DNA of 64,000 nucleotides from Chitinophaga sp. Cy-1792 (GTDB lineage: Bacteria > Bacteroidota > Bacteroidia > Chitinophagales > Chitinophagaceae): assembly GCF_011752935.1 (NCBI RefSeq), contig NZ_VWWO01000001.1:1426001-1490000 (forward strand). Reading direction: 5' to 3'. This document shows, one piece after another, positions 52,075-61,113 of the stretch. A model generated the notes under the pieces. The model searched no databases and had not been told where the DNA came from. It saw nothing but the letters and a program-made list of their open reading frames with translations. The number at the start of each line of letters is the position of its first letter. The stretch's first letter is position 1. The position numbers and the translations under genes were made by a program.

Positions 52075-52631
52075 TTTATGTCTGCTCGGTTTATATATAT
52101 ATGAGCCGTAAAGTTAAAGGATTCTGGCTGAGTTTCTCCTCTGTGGCGATATTTTCTCATAAGGGCGGACGGATAAGGGTGGAAAAGTGCTGTATTCCGC
52201 CATGGAATTGACTTTTGAGATAGGAGATAACTGGTGGGTATCTCGCTGAAAACAGATAAATGGCTGATATCGGCAGGGTTAGCAGAAAAAATATTTGATG
52301 TGGATAATCTTTTTTCACAAATGTGTGTGAATAATCAGACCTTTGCCCGGGAATTTCCTACTTTTATGTGGAAAACTGGTTTTTGTCTGTGGAAAACTGG
52401 CGTATGGCGTGTCAATAACCTGTTGAAGGAGCTTAATAAATTTAAACCGTGCAGGATTAATGATAAATGAAAAAATGCCTTTACCTTAGTTTGTACGGCT
52501 CGAAAAAATTTACAATTTCATAAAGTAGCATAAGCTTCAGAATGCGGGAATAATGCAATCAGATTTGTAAAACACCAGGAAAAGCCCAAACAGTAACCTT
52601 TTATTAACTTTTTTTAATAAGCTGACCATAA
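52075..52631. other. Divergent region between pheT and dnaB
   Basis: This 557-bp gap has no convincing gene. A 78-codon frame (52234-52470) is explained by the repeated TGTGGAAAACTGG. It holds a cluster of DnaA-box-like sites (52299-52396) and then about 200 bp of AT-rich sequence up to dnaB. Confidence 0.5.
52299..52396 (+). promoter_or_regulatory. Cluster of four DnaA-box-like sites
   Basis: TGTGGATAA (52299-52307, a perfect complement of TTATCCACA) is followed by TGTGAATAA (52326), TGTGGAAAA (52367) and TGTGGAAAA (52388), each with one mismatch and all on the same strand. The last two are part of a direct repeat TGTGGAAAACTGG spaced 21 bp. They may regulate dnaB or form an origin. Confidence 0.4.
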
Positions 52632-54203
52632 ATGGATCTCAATCTCAAGAAAGACCGCAATGTGCGACGAAAATCGTCCATTGAGGTGTCGTCCTTAGTG
52701 TACGGAAAAGTACCGCCTCAGGCTAAGGAACTGGAAGAAGCTGTTTTGGGAGCCATCATGCTGGAAAAAGGTGCTTTCGACGTTGTGGTAGAGATACTGA
52801 AGGGAGAATGTTTTTATGTAGAAGCACACCAGCTCATATTTTCCGCTATGACCCGGCTGGCGGCCAAATCAATGCCGGTAGATATTCTCACTGTTACGGA
52901 AGAACTTCGCTCTATGGGCTCTCTGGAAGCTGTAGGCGGTCCCTTTACCGTGATGAAACTCACCAATGCGGTTGTTTCCTCAGCGAATATTGAAGCACAT
53001 GCCCGTATCATCCTGCAGAAATTCATTCAGCGGGAACTGATCCGTATTTCCGGTGAAATCCTCACAGAATCCTATGAGGATACGGCCGACGTATTCGACC
53101 TGCTCGACAGTGCCGAATCGAAGCTGTTTGAGATCACCAATAACCACCTTCGTAAAAACTACGACTCCATCGACCGTGTACTCGTGAATACCATGAAACG
53201 TATCGAGGACCTTCGTAATAAAGGCGATGATATCACAGGGGTACCTTCCGGGTTCCCTTCTCTGGATAAAGTAACCTATGGCTGGCAATCTACTGACCTT
53301 ATCATCATCGCGGCACGTCCTTCCGTAGGTAAAACCGCGTTTGCACTGAACCTGGCCCGTAATGCCGCCCTGCACCCAAGATTCCCGAAAGGAGCCGCCG
53401 TATTCTCTTTGGAGATGTCGTCCGGACAGATCGTACAACGTATCCTCTCCGCAGAATCTGAAATCAAACTGGAGAAAATCTCCCGCGGTAAGCTGGAAGA
53501 ATATGAGATGAAAAAGCTGATGACCCATGGTATCGAACGCCTGGCCAAAGCTCCCATCTTCATCGACGACACCCCCGCACTCAATATCTTCGAACTCCGC
53601 GCCAAGTGTAGACGCCTCGTGCATAACCACGGCGTCGGTGTAATCATCATCGACTACCTGCAGCTCATGAGCGGCAGTGGTGATGGACGAGGATCCAATC
53701 GTGAACAGGAAATTTCCAAAATCTCCCGCGACCTGAAAGGGCTCGCAAAAGAGTTGCAGGTGCCGGTAATCGCACTGTCACAGCTCTCCCGAGACGTGGA
53801 AAAACGTAAAGACGGTAACAAAATGCCGCAGCTGAGTGACCTCCGTGAATCCGGAGCGATCGAGCAGGATGCCGACATGGTTATGTTCCTTTACCGTCCT
53901 GAATACTACGAAATCAACACCAATGAAATGGGTGAATCCAACAAGGGTGAAACCCACGTTCGTATAGCCAAACACCGTAACGGTCAGCTCGATACCATCA
54001 AGCTCAGGGCAGTACTGGAATTCCAGCGCTTCGAAGACGACGGTTCCCTGGAAAACCCAGGCGGTGGCAACCCATTCGCTGGCATGCGCCAGCAACATGG
54101 CGGCGGCGCCGGCGGCAACGACGAAGCAAAACTCTACATACAGAAAGGGTCCAAAATGAATGATATGGACTTTGACGATGGTATGGAAGATGCACCATTT
54201 TAG
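52632..54203 (+). CDS. dnaB: Replicative DNA helicase DnaB
   Basis: This 523-residue hexameric helicase unwinds DNA at the fork. It has an N-terminal helical domain (PPQAKELEEAVLGAIMLEKG), linker, and a RecA-type domain with Walker A ARPSVGKTAFAL, Walker B VIIIDYLQLM and the arginine-finger end (IAKHRNGQLDTIKL). No intein is present. The C-terminal tail is glycine-rich, then acidic (DMDFDDGMEDAPF), which may contact other replication proteins. The frame starts at the ATG at 52632. A perfect 16-bp terminator follows. Confidence 0.97.
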   Translation: MDLNLKKDRNVRRKSSIEVSSLVYGKVPPQAKELEEAVLGAIMLEKGAFDVVVEILKGECFYVEAHQLIFSAMTRLAAKSMPVDILTVTEELRSMGSLEAVGGPFTVMKLTNAVVSSANIEAHARIILQKFIQRELIRISGEILTESYEDTADVFDLLDSAESKLFEITNNHLRKNYDSIDRVLVNTMKRIEDLRNKGDDITGVPSGFPSLDKVTYGWQSTDLIIIAARPSVGKTAFALNLARNAALHPRFPKGAAVFSLEMSSGQIVQRILSAESEIKLEKISRGKLEEYEMKKLMTHGIERLAKAPIFIDDTPALNIFELRAKCRRLVHNHGVGVIIIDYLQLMSGSGDGRGSNREQEISKISRDLKGLAKELQVPVIALSQLSRDVEKRKDGNKMPQLSDLRESGAIEQDADMVMFLYRPEYYEINTNEMGESNKGETHVRIAKHRNGQLDTIKLRAVLEFQRFEDDGSLENPGGGNPFAGMRQQHGGGAGGNDEAKLYIQKGSKMNDMDFDDGMEDAPF

Positions 54204-54222
54204 CTTTAATAATATTATTGCG

Positions 54223-54257
54223 AAAAGGCCGTCTCTACCATGTAGAGACGGCCTTTT
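54223..54257 (+). terminator. Terminator of dnaB with GTCTCTAC core
   Basis: Perfect 16-bp arms AAAAGGCCGTCTCTAC and GTAGAGACGGCCTTTT have loop CAT. It is the third copy of the recurring core. Confidence 0.87.
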
Positions 54258-54296
54258 ACTTTTATTTAATAACCTGTAGATATAACAGATGAATCT

Positions 54297-55655
54297 ATGA
54301 AACAACTATATGCTAAGTACAGTAGCTATTACAAAGACAATTTTAATCTAGCCTATCCTGTGGTGATTTCCCAGCTGGGACATACCCTGGTAGCGCTGTC
54401 CGACAGCCTGATCATCGGCCATACCGGAAAAGTACCCCTGGCCGCCGTATCATTAGGTAACGGCCTGTTTTCCATATTCATGGTAACAGGTATCGGCATG
54501 TCGTACGGACTAACCCCTTTGATTGCACAGGAAAATGGCCGTGGCAACAGAAGCCAGATCGGTCACCTGCTCAGTAACAGCCTGGTAATAAATATGACAG
54601 TGGGTGTCCTGCTGTCTATACTGATCTATTTCGGCAGTGCCCATTTGGACCTGCTGAAACAGGAAGCTGATGTGGTGGAACAGGCGAGGCCATTCCTCCG
54701 CTATCTTGGCTTTTCCTTTATTCCGCTGATGCTGTTCCTGACCTTTAAACAGTTCTGCGAAGGGCTTGGCTTTACACGGCAGGCCATGAATATCAGTATT
54801 ATCGGGAATATCATCAATATCATCATCGGTATATCACTGGTATACGGCCTGTTCGGATTGCCGCGCATGGGTGTTGTAGGCGTGGGTATTGCCACTTTTA
54901 CAGACCGGTTACTGATGGGGGTTACGATGACCATTTATGCGCTGCGTTCGCCAAGGTTTAAGGCTTATCTGCAAAACTTCAATTTTGAAAACATAAAAGC
55001 TGCTACGCTCAAAAAAATCCTGGGCATAGGCACGCCGGTTGCCTTACAGTACATCTTTGAAGTGAGTGCCTTTAGTGGCGCCGCTGTAATGGTAGGCTGG
55101 ATGGGTGCTGCGGAACTGGCCGCTCACCAGATCGCACTGAGTCTGGCGGCCATGACCTACATGATGGCCAGTGGTATCTCTGCTGCTGCAGGTATTAAGA
55201 GCGGAAATAACTTCGGCCGCCGTGATTTTAAATCCCTGCGCATGTCTGCCATTGCCAGTTACCATATGGTACTGGTGCTGATGGGTACTACCGCTCTCCT
55301 CTTTATGTTTGGCAATCACCTGTTGCCACAACTCTATATCCAGGATAACCAGGTGGTAAGCATAGCAGCACGACTGCTGATCATTGCGGCTTTCTTCCAG
55401 TTGTTTGATGGTACACAGGTAGTTGGATTGGGCGTGCTGCGCGGCTTAGGTGATGTGCGCATCCCAACGGTAATTACCCTGCTGGCTTACTGGGTACTGG
55501 GTATTCCTTTGGGTTATTTCCTGGGGATTACTTTAGGATTCGGCGTAGAAGGCGTTTGGTGGGCACTGTTGCTGGGGTTACTGGTAGCATCCGTATTACT
55601 TTTCGTACGATTCCATACCAAAACGAAAAAACTGGAATCACAAGCAGAAATTTAG
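54297..55655 (+). CDS. MATE family efflux transporter
   Basis: This 452-residue membrane protein has twelve helices in two similar halves, as in the MATE family of cation-coupled drug and metabolite exporters. The N-half has AYPVVISQLGHTLVALSDSL and the C-half LGIGTPVALQYIFEVSAFSG, the paired family signatures. It follows the dnaB terminator, and rsmE starts 25 bases after its stop, so the two are probably co-transcribed. The substrate is unknown. Confidence 0.93.
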   Translation: MKQLYAKYSSYYKDNFNLAYPVVISQLGHTLVALSDSLIIGHTGKVPLAAVSLGNGLFSIFMVTGIGMSYGLTPLIAQENGRGNRSQIGHLLSNSLVINMTVGVLLSILIYFGSAHLDLLKQEADVVEQARPFLRYLGFSFIPLMLFLTFKQFCEGLGFTRQAMNISIIGNIINIIIGISLVYGLFGLPRMGVVGVGIATFTDRLLMGVTMTIYALRSPRFKAYLQNFNFENIKAATLKKILGIGTPVALQYIFEVSAFSGAAVMVGWMGAAELAAHQIALSLAAMTYMMASGISAAAGIKSGNNFGRRDFKSLRMSAIASYHMVLVLMGTTALLFMFGNHLLPQLYIQDNQVVSIAARLLIIAAFFQLFDGTQVVGLGVLRGLGDVRIPTVITLLAYWVLGIPLGYFLGITLGFGVEGVWWALLLGLLVASVLLFVRFHTKTKKLESQAEI

Positions 55656-55680
55656 GAATTTTGCAGACAAATTAAGGATT

Positions 55681-56388
55681 ATGGAACTGCCTGTATTTTA
55701 CGCGCCGGAACTGAATGATAGTATGACGGTTTATACAATGAATGAGGATACTTCCAAGTATTGTATCCAGGTATTACGTCATGAAAAAGGTGACCAGGTA
55801 TTGCTTGCTGATGGCCGTGGTGGCAGGTATACAACTGTCATTATCGATGATAACAGGAAGAAATGCCAGGTACAGATCAGTGGAAAAGAGCAGCTGCCGG
55901 CGCCGGAGCCGGCACTTCGTATAGCCATTGCCTTTACCAAAAATGCATCGCGCATTGAGTGGTTTCTGGAGAAAGCCGCTGAAATTGGTGTACAAACGAT
56001 CATTCCGCTGGTAAGCCATCGAACAGAGAAAGAAAAGATCAAGGCTGAGCGGTTACAGAATATCCTGGTTTCGGCCATGCTGCAGTCTAAACAATGCTAC
56101 CTGCCTGTACTGGAAGAGCCGCAGGCATTTTCGAAAGTTGTACAATCTTTTGGAGAAGAGCAGCGGTTTATTGCGCATTGTCTGCCTGATCAGAAGCAGG
56201 ATTTGGGAGATGTGATGGAGGCTGGCCGTAATACAATTATCCTGATCGGACCGGAAGGAGATTTTACACCTGAGGAGGTAAAACAGGCGATGGATGCGGG
56301 TTTTAAACCGGTGTCACTTGGTAAAACGCGGTTGCGTACAGAAACAGCCGGAATGGTAGCGGTTGTAATGATGAATATGAAGGCATAA
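55681..56388 (+). CDS. rsmE: 16S rRNA (uracil-1498-N3)-methyltransferase
   Basis: This 235-residue SPOUT-class methyltransferase modifies U1498 of 16S rRNA. It has an N-terminal PUA-like domain and the C-terminal SPOUT knot with IGPEGDFTPEEVKQAMDAGF and SLGKTRLRTETAG, the S-adenosylmethionine-binding motifs. The length is normal. It lies 25 bases after the MATE gene and is followed by a perfect terminator at 56408. Confidence 0.95.
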   Translation: MELPVFYAPELNDSMTVYTMNEDTSKYCIQVLRHEKGDQVLLADGRGGRYTTVIIDDNRKKCQVQISGKEQLPAPEPALRIAIAFTKNASRIEWFLEKAAEIGVQTIIPLVSHRTEKEKIKAERLQNILVSAMLQSKQCYLPVLEEPQAFSKVVQSFGEEQRFIAHCLPDQKQDLGDVMEAGRNTIILIGPEGDFTPEEVKQAMDAGFKPVSLGKTRLRTETAGMVAVVMMNMKA

Positions 56389-56407
56389 ATTTTTTTTAAA
56401 AATATAG

Positions 56408-56440
56408 AAAAAGAGAGAAGCATTTTGCTTCTCTCTTTTT
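56408..56440 (+). terminator. Terminator of rsmE
   Basis: A perfect 15-bp stem, AAAAAGAGAGAAGCA with TGCTTCTCTCTTTTT, has loop TTT. Confidence 0.9.
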
Positions 56441-56532
56441 GTTTTAGGTAGATATAGGATCAGAATAAGAATGACCATTGCTGAATGATTTGTTCATTTT
56501 GTTCGTTTTCTAAAACGGCTGTTCAGTGAAGA

Positions 56533-56671
56533 TTTGTGTGTATTGTAAACTTAATTTTGTCTTGATGAATTCACAACGATACTGTTGTTGATAGTGCATC
56601 ATTGGTTTTTTGATTTTGGTTAATCAGCTGTAGGAGGCATGGTTGCCTGTTTAATGCAGGCAACCTTTTTT
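56533..56671 (+). ncRNA. Candidate small RNA with promoter and terminator
   Basis: A strong terminator (GGTTGCCTG-N7-CAGGCAACC then TTTTTT, 56641-56671) stands alone. Upstream, TTTG (56533-56536) and TAATTTTG (56552-56559, a perfect -7 box) are separated by 15 bases, a little short. A transcript from about 56565 to 56671 would be about 107 bases, with a small ACAAC/GTTGT hairpin. No open reading frame of note lies in it. Confidence 0.4.
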
Positions 56672-57088
56672 CAAGACTAACAACTAATAATGAACATGAT
56701 TTTGATTTGGTTTTATATGTATCGTTTTCCATAAGATGACTGATTCCGGGATTGTATTCCTGCTCCCGCCATGGAATTTATTGATGAGTGATAGTTTATA
56801 CTGCTGGTCCGGACTGAATGGCTTTATTACCAGCGATTAAACAGGTGTGATCTAAAGAGGAACAGACTGCCTGTATAGTGGCTGGGGCTGTCAGTCCGGA
56901 GAGAGTGGGGTTGTTATTGCATTTGTACCCTGATTAACGACAAATAATCAGGATGCAGACAATAGTTGGCTGAGAAACATAGTCGGCTGACATTAACCCT
57001 GAGCAGTGAGGGTGTTCTTCAGCAACGGTATTATGTTGTTGCTGTTTTCATCTTCCTGTTTATTGCTTACCAATCAGAAAGTTCAATC
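56672..57088. other. Non-coding region with several hairpins
   Basis: No protein gene is seen. CCGGACTGA (from 56796) and TCAGTCCGG (to 56899) are complementary across about 85 bases. CCTGATTA and TAATCAGG (56929-56952) form an 8-bp hairpin. The region might belong to a structured RNA. Confidence 0.35.
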
Positions 57089-57124
57089 AAAAAAAAGGAG
57101 CTGGCCATTTCTATGGCCAACTCC
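57089..57124 (-). terminator. Terminator facing the minus strand
   Basis: GGAGCTGGCCAT and ATGGCCAACTCC pair at 11 of 12 positions around a TTCT loop, followed on the minus strand by a run of eight T. It probably ends the pyrD-terC transcript, 256 bases after the terC stop. Confidence 0.8.
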
Positions 57125-57300
57125 TGATTGAATGATGTATCAGCGTTGCTGATTGCTTTTATTGCGATTGCATGCTTGTATTATTGTGTGTTCTTTTAAG
57201 GCTGTAGTTTCTTTTACTCCGTTGAGAACTTTTGATGCCTGGTGCTTTGTCGTTGAGCGTTTTTTATGTCTCTGCACTGAGGAATTTGATGAATCTGCAC

Positions 57301-57379
57301 GATTCGTTAATGCCGTGGGATGCGCTTGTTTCATCGTATTCGTTTATTCCCACGAATTCGCCTGGTCTGCGAGATTCAT

Positions 57380-57408
<29 letters not shown>
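57301..57408. repeat. Three 36-bp degenerate tandem repeats at the 3' end of terC
   Basis: The units start at 57301, 57337 and 57373, exactly 36 bp apart. They open GATTCGTTAATGCCGTGGGAT, TATTCGTTTATTCCCACGAAT and GATTCATTTATTTCCCGGGAT, with about 70% identity between neighbours. Unit 3 covers the terC stop. Unit 2 has a TAA at the same place, and unit 1 has TTA there. Confidence 0.6.
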
Positions 57409-58168
<760 letters not shown>

Positions 58169-58194
58169 ATAGGTTAAGTGTTCAGATAAACGCG

Positions 58195-59220
58195 CTACCG
58201 GCGTAGTCCGTTACAGATATTCTTCACAATAGTCGGCCCCTCATAAATAAACCCGGTATATACCTGTACCAGTGATGCACCAGCATCTAATTTTTCCTGC
58301 GCATCGTTAGCAGAAAATATGCCACCTACTGCAATAATGGGAAAACTTCCATTACTTTTTTTGTGAATGTATCTGATAACGGAGGTGGACTTATCTTTTA
58401 CCGGTAATCCACTGAGTCCGCCGGCGCCAATAGCATCTACTTCCGCGGCTGGTGTTGCCAGCCCTTCGCGGCTGATAGTAGTATTGGTAGCCACGATACC
58501 TGCGATTTTTGTATCCTGAACGATCTCGATAATATCGTCCAGTTGTTCTGTAGTGAGATCTGGTGCTATTTTCAGTAATATAGGTTTGCTTGCCGGCTTT
58601 TGGTTGTTGAGCTGTTGCAGGTGGTGCAGCAACTGTTTCAACGGTTCTTTTTCCTGGAGTGCACGCAGATTAGGCGTGTTGGGTGAGCTCACATTTACCA
58701 CGAAGTAGTCTACCACATCAAAAAGTGCATGGAAGCATTTTTCGTAGTCGCTGACAGCTTCTTCGTTAGGGGTAACTTTATTTTTGCCGATGTTGCCACC
58801 TACAATAATGTTGGATTTTTTGTGTTTCAATCTGGCTGCAGCAGCCGGAGCGCCTTCATTGTTGAAGCCCATGCGGTTGATCAGTGCCTGATCTGCCGGT
58901 AACCTGAATAATCTTGGCAGGTCATTTCCTGGCTGCGCAACAGGGGTCACGGTGCCAATTTCCACGAAACCGAAGCCCAGGGCGGCCAGTTCGTCAATGT
59001 ACTTCGCATCTTTATCGAAACCTGCGGCCAGTCCAACAGGGTTGGAAAATTTGAGGCCAAAAACTTCTCTTTCCAGGCCCTTATCCTTCACGCCGCAAAA
59101 CGCGCCTAACAGCTGTTTGCCCAAAGGAAGGGAATAGATTGTCTTCATACCACGCATTACGCTGTGGTGGATGTTTTCCGGCGGATAGCGGAAAAGTATT
59201 TTCTTGATCAGGTTGTACAT
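58195..59220 (-). CDS. pyrD: Dihydroorotate dehydrogenase (quinone), class 2
   Basis: This membrane-associated flavoenzyme of pyrimidine synthesis has about 341 residues and oxidises dihydroorotate with quinone. It has the N-terminal amphipathic helix region ([19 protein letters not shown]), FMN-binding [34 protein letters not shown] with the catalytic serine, and [24 protein letters not shown] at 59229 is in frame, but the ATG at 59220 gives the usual N-terminus. terC follows in the same transcript. Confidence 0.95.
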   Translation of the reverse strand: MYNLIKKILFRYPPENIHHSVMRGMKTIYSLPLGKQLLGAFCGVKDKGLEREVFGLKFSNPVGLAAGFDKDAKYIDELAALGFGFVEIGTVTPVAQPGNDLPRLFRLPADQALINRMGFNNEGAPAAAARLKHKKSNIIVGGNIGKNKVTPNEEAVSDYEKCFHALFDVVDYFVVNVSSPNTPNLRALQEKEPLKQLLHHLQQLNNQKPASKPILLKIAPDLTTEQLDDIIEIVQDTKIAGIVATNTTISREGLATPAAEVDAIGAGGLSGLPVKDKSTSVIRYIHKKSNGSFPIIAVGGIFSANDAQEKLDAGASLVQVYTGFIYEGPTIVKNICNGLRR

Positions 59221-59365
59221 TGCGGGCACAAAGTTATATTTTTTTCCAGCAAAGGAGCAAGCGATATTCCCCTGGATGTAGCTTTAATTTTTGAGGTGTA
59301 ATCATTCAATAAACATGTTGTCACATATTAAAGTTTTGCTAAAGCTGCTGCTGTAAGGCTTTCTG

Positions 59366-59397
59366 TTTACGCTTTCTGCACAGAACGTTTATATTTG
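59366..59397 (+). promoter_or_regulatory. Promoter of the ECF sigma factor gene
   Basis: TATATTTG (59390-59397) is a perfect -7 box, with TTTAC (59366-59370) 19 bases upstream. Only nine bases separate it from the ATG at 59407, so the leader is very short. Confidence 0.6.
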
Positions 59398-59406
59398 CAC
59401 CTCATC

Positions 59407-59922
59407 ATGTTGGCGCTCCAAACATTCGAAGAACTGTTCAGGGAAAACCATGGTCATTGCCTGGCTTTTGCTATTCATTATACCGGTGATCAGCACGAAG
59501 CAGAGGAAATTGTACAGCAGGTATTTCTGAAAATATGGGAAAAAAGGGATACAATCGCTATCACCGGTCCCGTAAAGGCATACCTGTTTTCTGCAATCAG
59601 GAATGCGGCCATTAGCCAATGGCGCAAGGCTTCCGTGCGCAACGAAAAGGAAAATGCCTATGGGCTGAGCAGGGATAACGCTACGCAGGCCGCTGAGGTA
59701 AGAGAACTGGAAAAACTTTATCAGCAGGCACTGGAACGCCTGCCGGAAAGGTGCCGCGAAGTTTTCATGCTCTCCAGGCATCAGCATATGAAATATGCAG
59801 AAATTGCTCAAACCATGAATATTTCCGTGAAAACGGTTGAAAATCAAATGGGTAAAGCACTTAAAATTCTGCACCAGGAATTAAAGGAATACCTGCCATT
59901 ACTGGCTATCTTCCTGTTCTGA
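59407..59922 (+). CDS. ECF-type RNA polymerase sigma factor
   Basis: This sigma-70 family factor of about 171 residues has region 2 (ALQTFEELFRENHGHCLAFA ... AEEIVQQVFLKIWEKRD) and region 4 (LERLPERCREVFMLSRHQHM ... SVKTVENQMGKALKIL). It is of the Bacteroidota FecI type that works with FecR and a TonB receptor. A TTG at 59395 is in frame, but it overlaps the -7 box, so the ATG at 59407 is chosen. The FecR gene follows after 165 bases. Confidence 0.93.
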   Translation: MLALQTFEELFRENHGHCLAFAIHYTGDQHEAEEIVQQVFLKIWEKRDTIAITGPVKAYLFSAIRNAAISQWRKASVRNEKENAYGLSRDNATQAAEVRELEKLYQQALERLPERCREVFMLSRHQHMKYAEIAQTMNISVKTVENQMGKALKILHQELKEYLPLLAIFLF

Positions 59923-60087
59923 AAAAATATTTTTCCGGAATAGGGGAAAGGACTCCCCTGGTGCGTCTGATATTTACAGGATACTGAAAGTCGGCTGTAG
60001 CAGGATAACTGCAAAAAATGCTGTTACCGGCCTCACCCCAACGCTCAGTCAATACCTGATCATTAGGACCAAAAACACGCAACTGTA

Positions 60088-61077
60088 ATGATACCTTCGT
60101 TTTCTGATGAAGCACTGTATACAATGCTATGCAAGTATCTGCTCAATGAGGCAGATGCCGGCGAACGTGCATGGGTAGACGGATGGCTCACAGAACATAA
60201 GGACAACCAACAGTTGCTGGATTCGTTGCGGAAAGTACTGGATACTGCCACCAAACAGCAGTATGCCACCAAAGCAGATACTGACAATTCATGGAATCAG
60301 CTCTTCCGCCAGCTGGACGTTGCAGAAACCTATGCCCCGCCAGCCGCCGGAAAGTCGCCACTGCGCTCCGTTTCCGTATCCAGACTATGGAAAGCCGCCG
60401 CCGTGATCCTGGTGCTGGTCGTTGCTGCCACCTGGATTTTCCTGAAACGCCCGTCAGAACGCTTTGCAGGTCCGGTACAGGCTACCCTGGCCGATGGCAG
60501 CCATATTCAGCTGAAAGGAGAAGCCTCCAGACTCAACGTTGCCAGAGGGTTCAACAGCAACAACAGACAGGTAATGCTCCGTGGCACCGCTTCCTTCGAT
60601 GTGGCCGCCAACTCAGAACAACCTTTTGTCGTGACGCTGGGAAGTACGGATGTACTCGTGCTGGGAACAAAGTTTACCGTTGATTATGAACCGGAAAAGT
60701 CAACCCTCCAGGTGCATGTCAGCAGCGGTAAAGTAATGGTCATCGACCATAACCGTGTAGATAGCGCCGTACTGACACCAGGCATGCTCCTGAAGCAAAA
60801 GAACGGTAAAGATTTTCGGATTGCAGCCAGTGTAATAGATCCTGAGCAGAAAGTGCTGGACTTCGAAAATGTAACGCTGGAAGAAGCACTCAAAACAGTA
60901 GGGGAATTATATGATGTACAAATCATCGTGGATGATACCTCCCTGCTGAAAATGTCTGTAAAGGCCAAACTTGTCAATGAGCCTATCAAAAATGTAATGG
61001 AAACCATGGCCAAGAGTGTAATTGCTTCGTGGGAACAGACAGGCGATAGGCAGTTTCACCTGAAAAAAGGTGGATGA
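60088..61077 (+). CDS. FecR family anti-sigma factor
   Basis: This 329-residue inner-membrane protein holds the ECF factor. The N-terminal 100 residues are the cytoplasmic sigma-binding part (AWVDGWLTEHKDNQQLLDSL), one helix follows (about 109-127), then the periplasmic FecR domain (ATLADGSHIQLKGEASRLNV ... LGTKFTVDYE) and a C-terminal DUF4974 domain (FENVTLEEALKTVGELYDVQ). It is complete, unlike the FecR-like protein at 12211. The TonB receptor starts 36 bases downstream. Confidence 0.93.
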   Translation: MIPSFSDEALYTMLCKYLLNEADAGERAWVDGWLTEHKDNQQLLDSLRKVLDTATKQQYATKADTDNSWNQLFRQLDVAETYAPPAAGKSPLRSVSVSRLWKAAAVILVLVVAATWIFLKRPSERFAGPVQATLADGSHIQLKGEASRLNVARGFNSNNRQVMLRGTASFDVAANSEQPFVVTLGSTDVLVLGTKFTVDYEPEKSTLQVHVSSGKVMVIDHNRVDSAVLTPGMLLKQKNGKDFRIAASVIDPEQKVLDFENVTLEEALKTVGELYDVQIIVDDTSLLKMSVKAKLVNEPIKNVMETMAKSVIASWEQTGDRQFHLKKGG

Positions 61078-61113
61078 TCACTATAATCTGAAACACTTTA
61101 TAATTTAACCAAT

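Noticed and set aside
52234..52470. 78-codon open frame upstream of dnaB
   Set aside because: Its MWKTG/LWKTG repeats are the translation of the TGTGGAAAACTGG direct repeat. It starts with GTG and lies in a regulatory gap.
57140..57334. 64-codon frame downstream of terC as a separate gene
   Set aside because: It is in the terC frame, starts within the 36-bp repeats, and has a composition unlike a folded protein. It is more likely 3' untranslated sequence.
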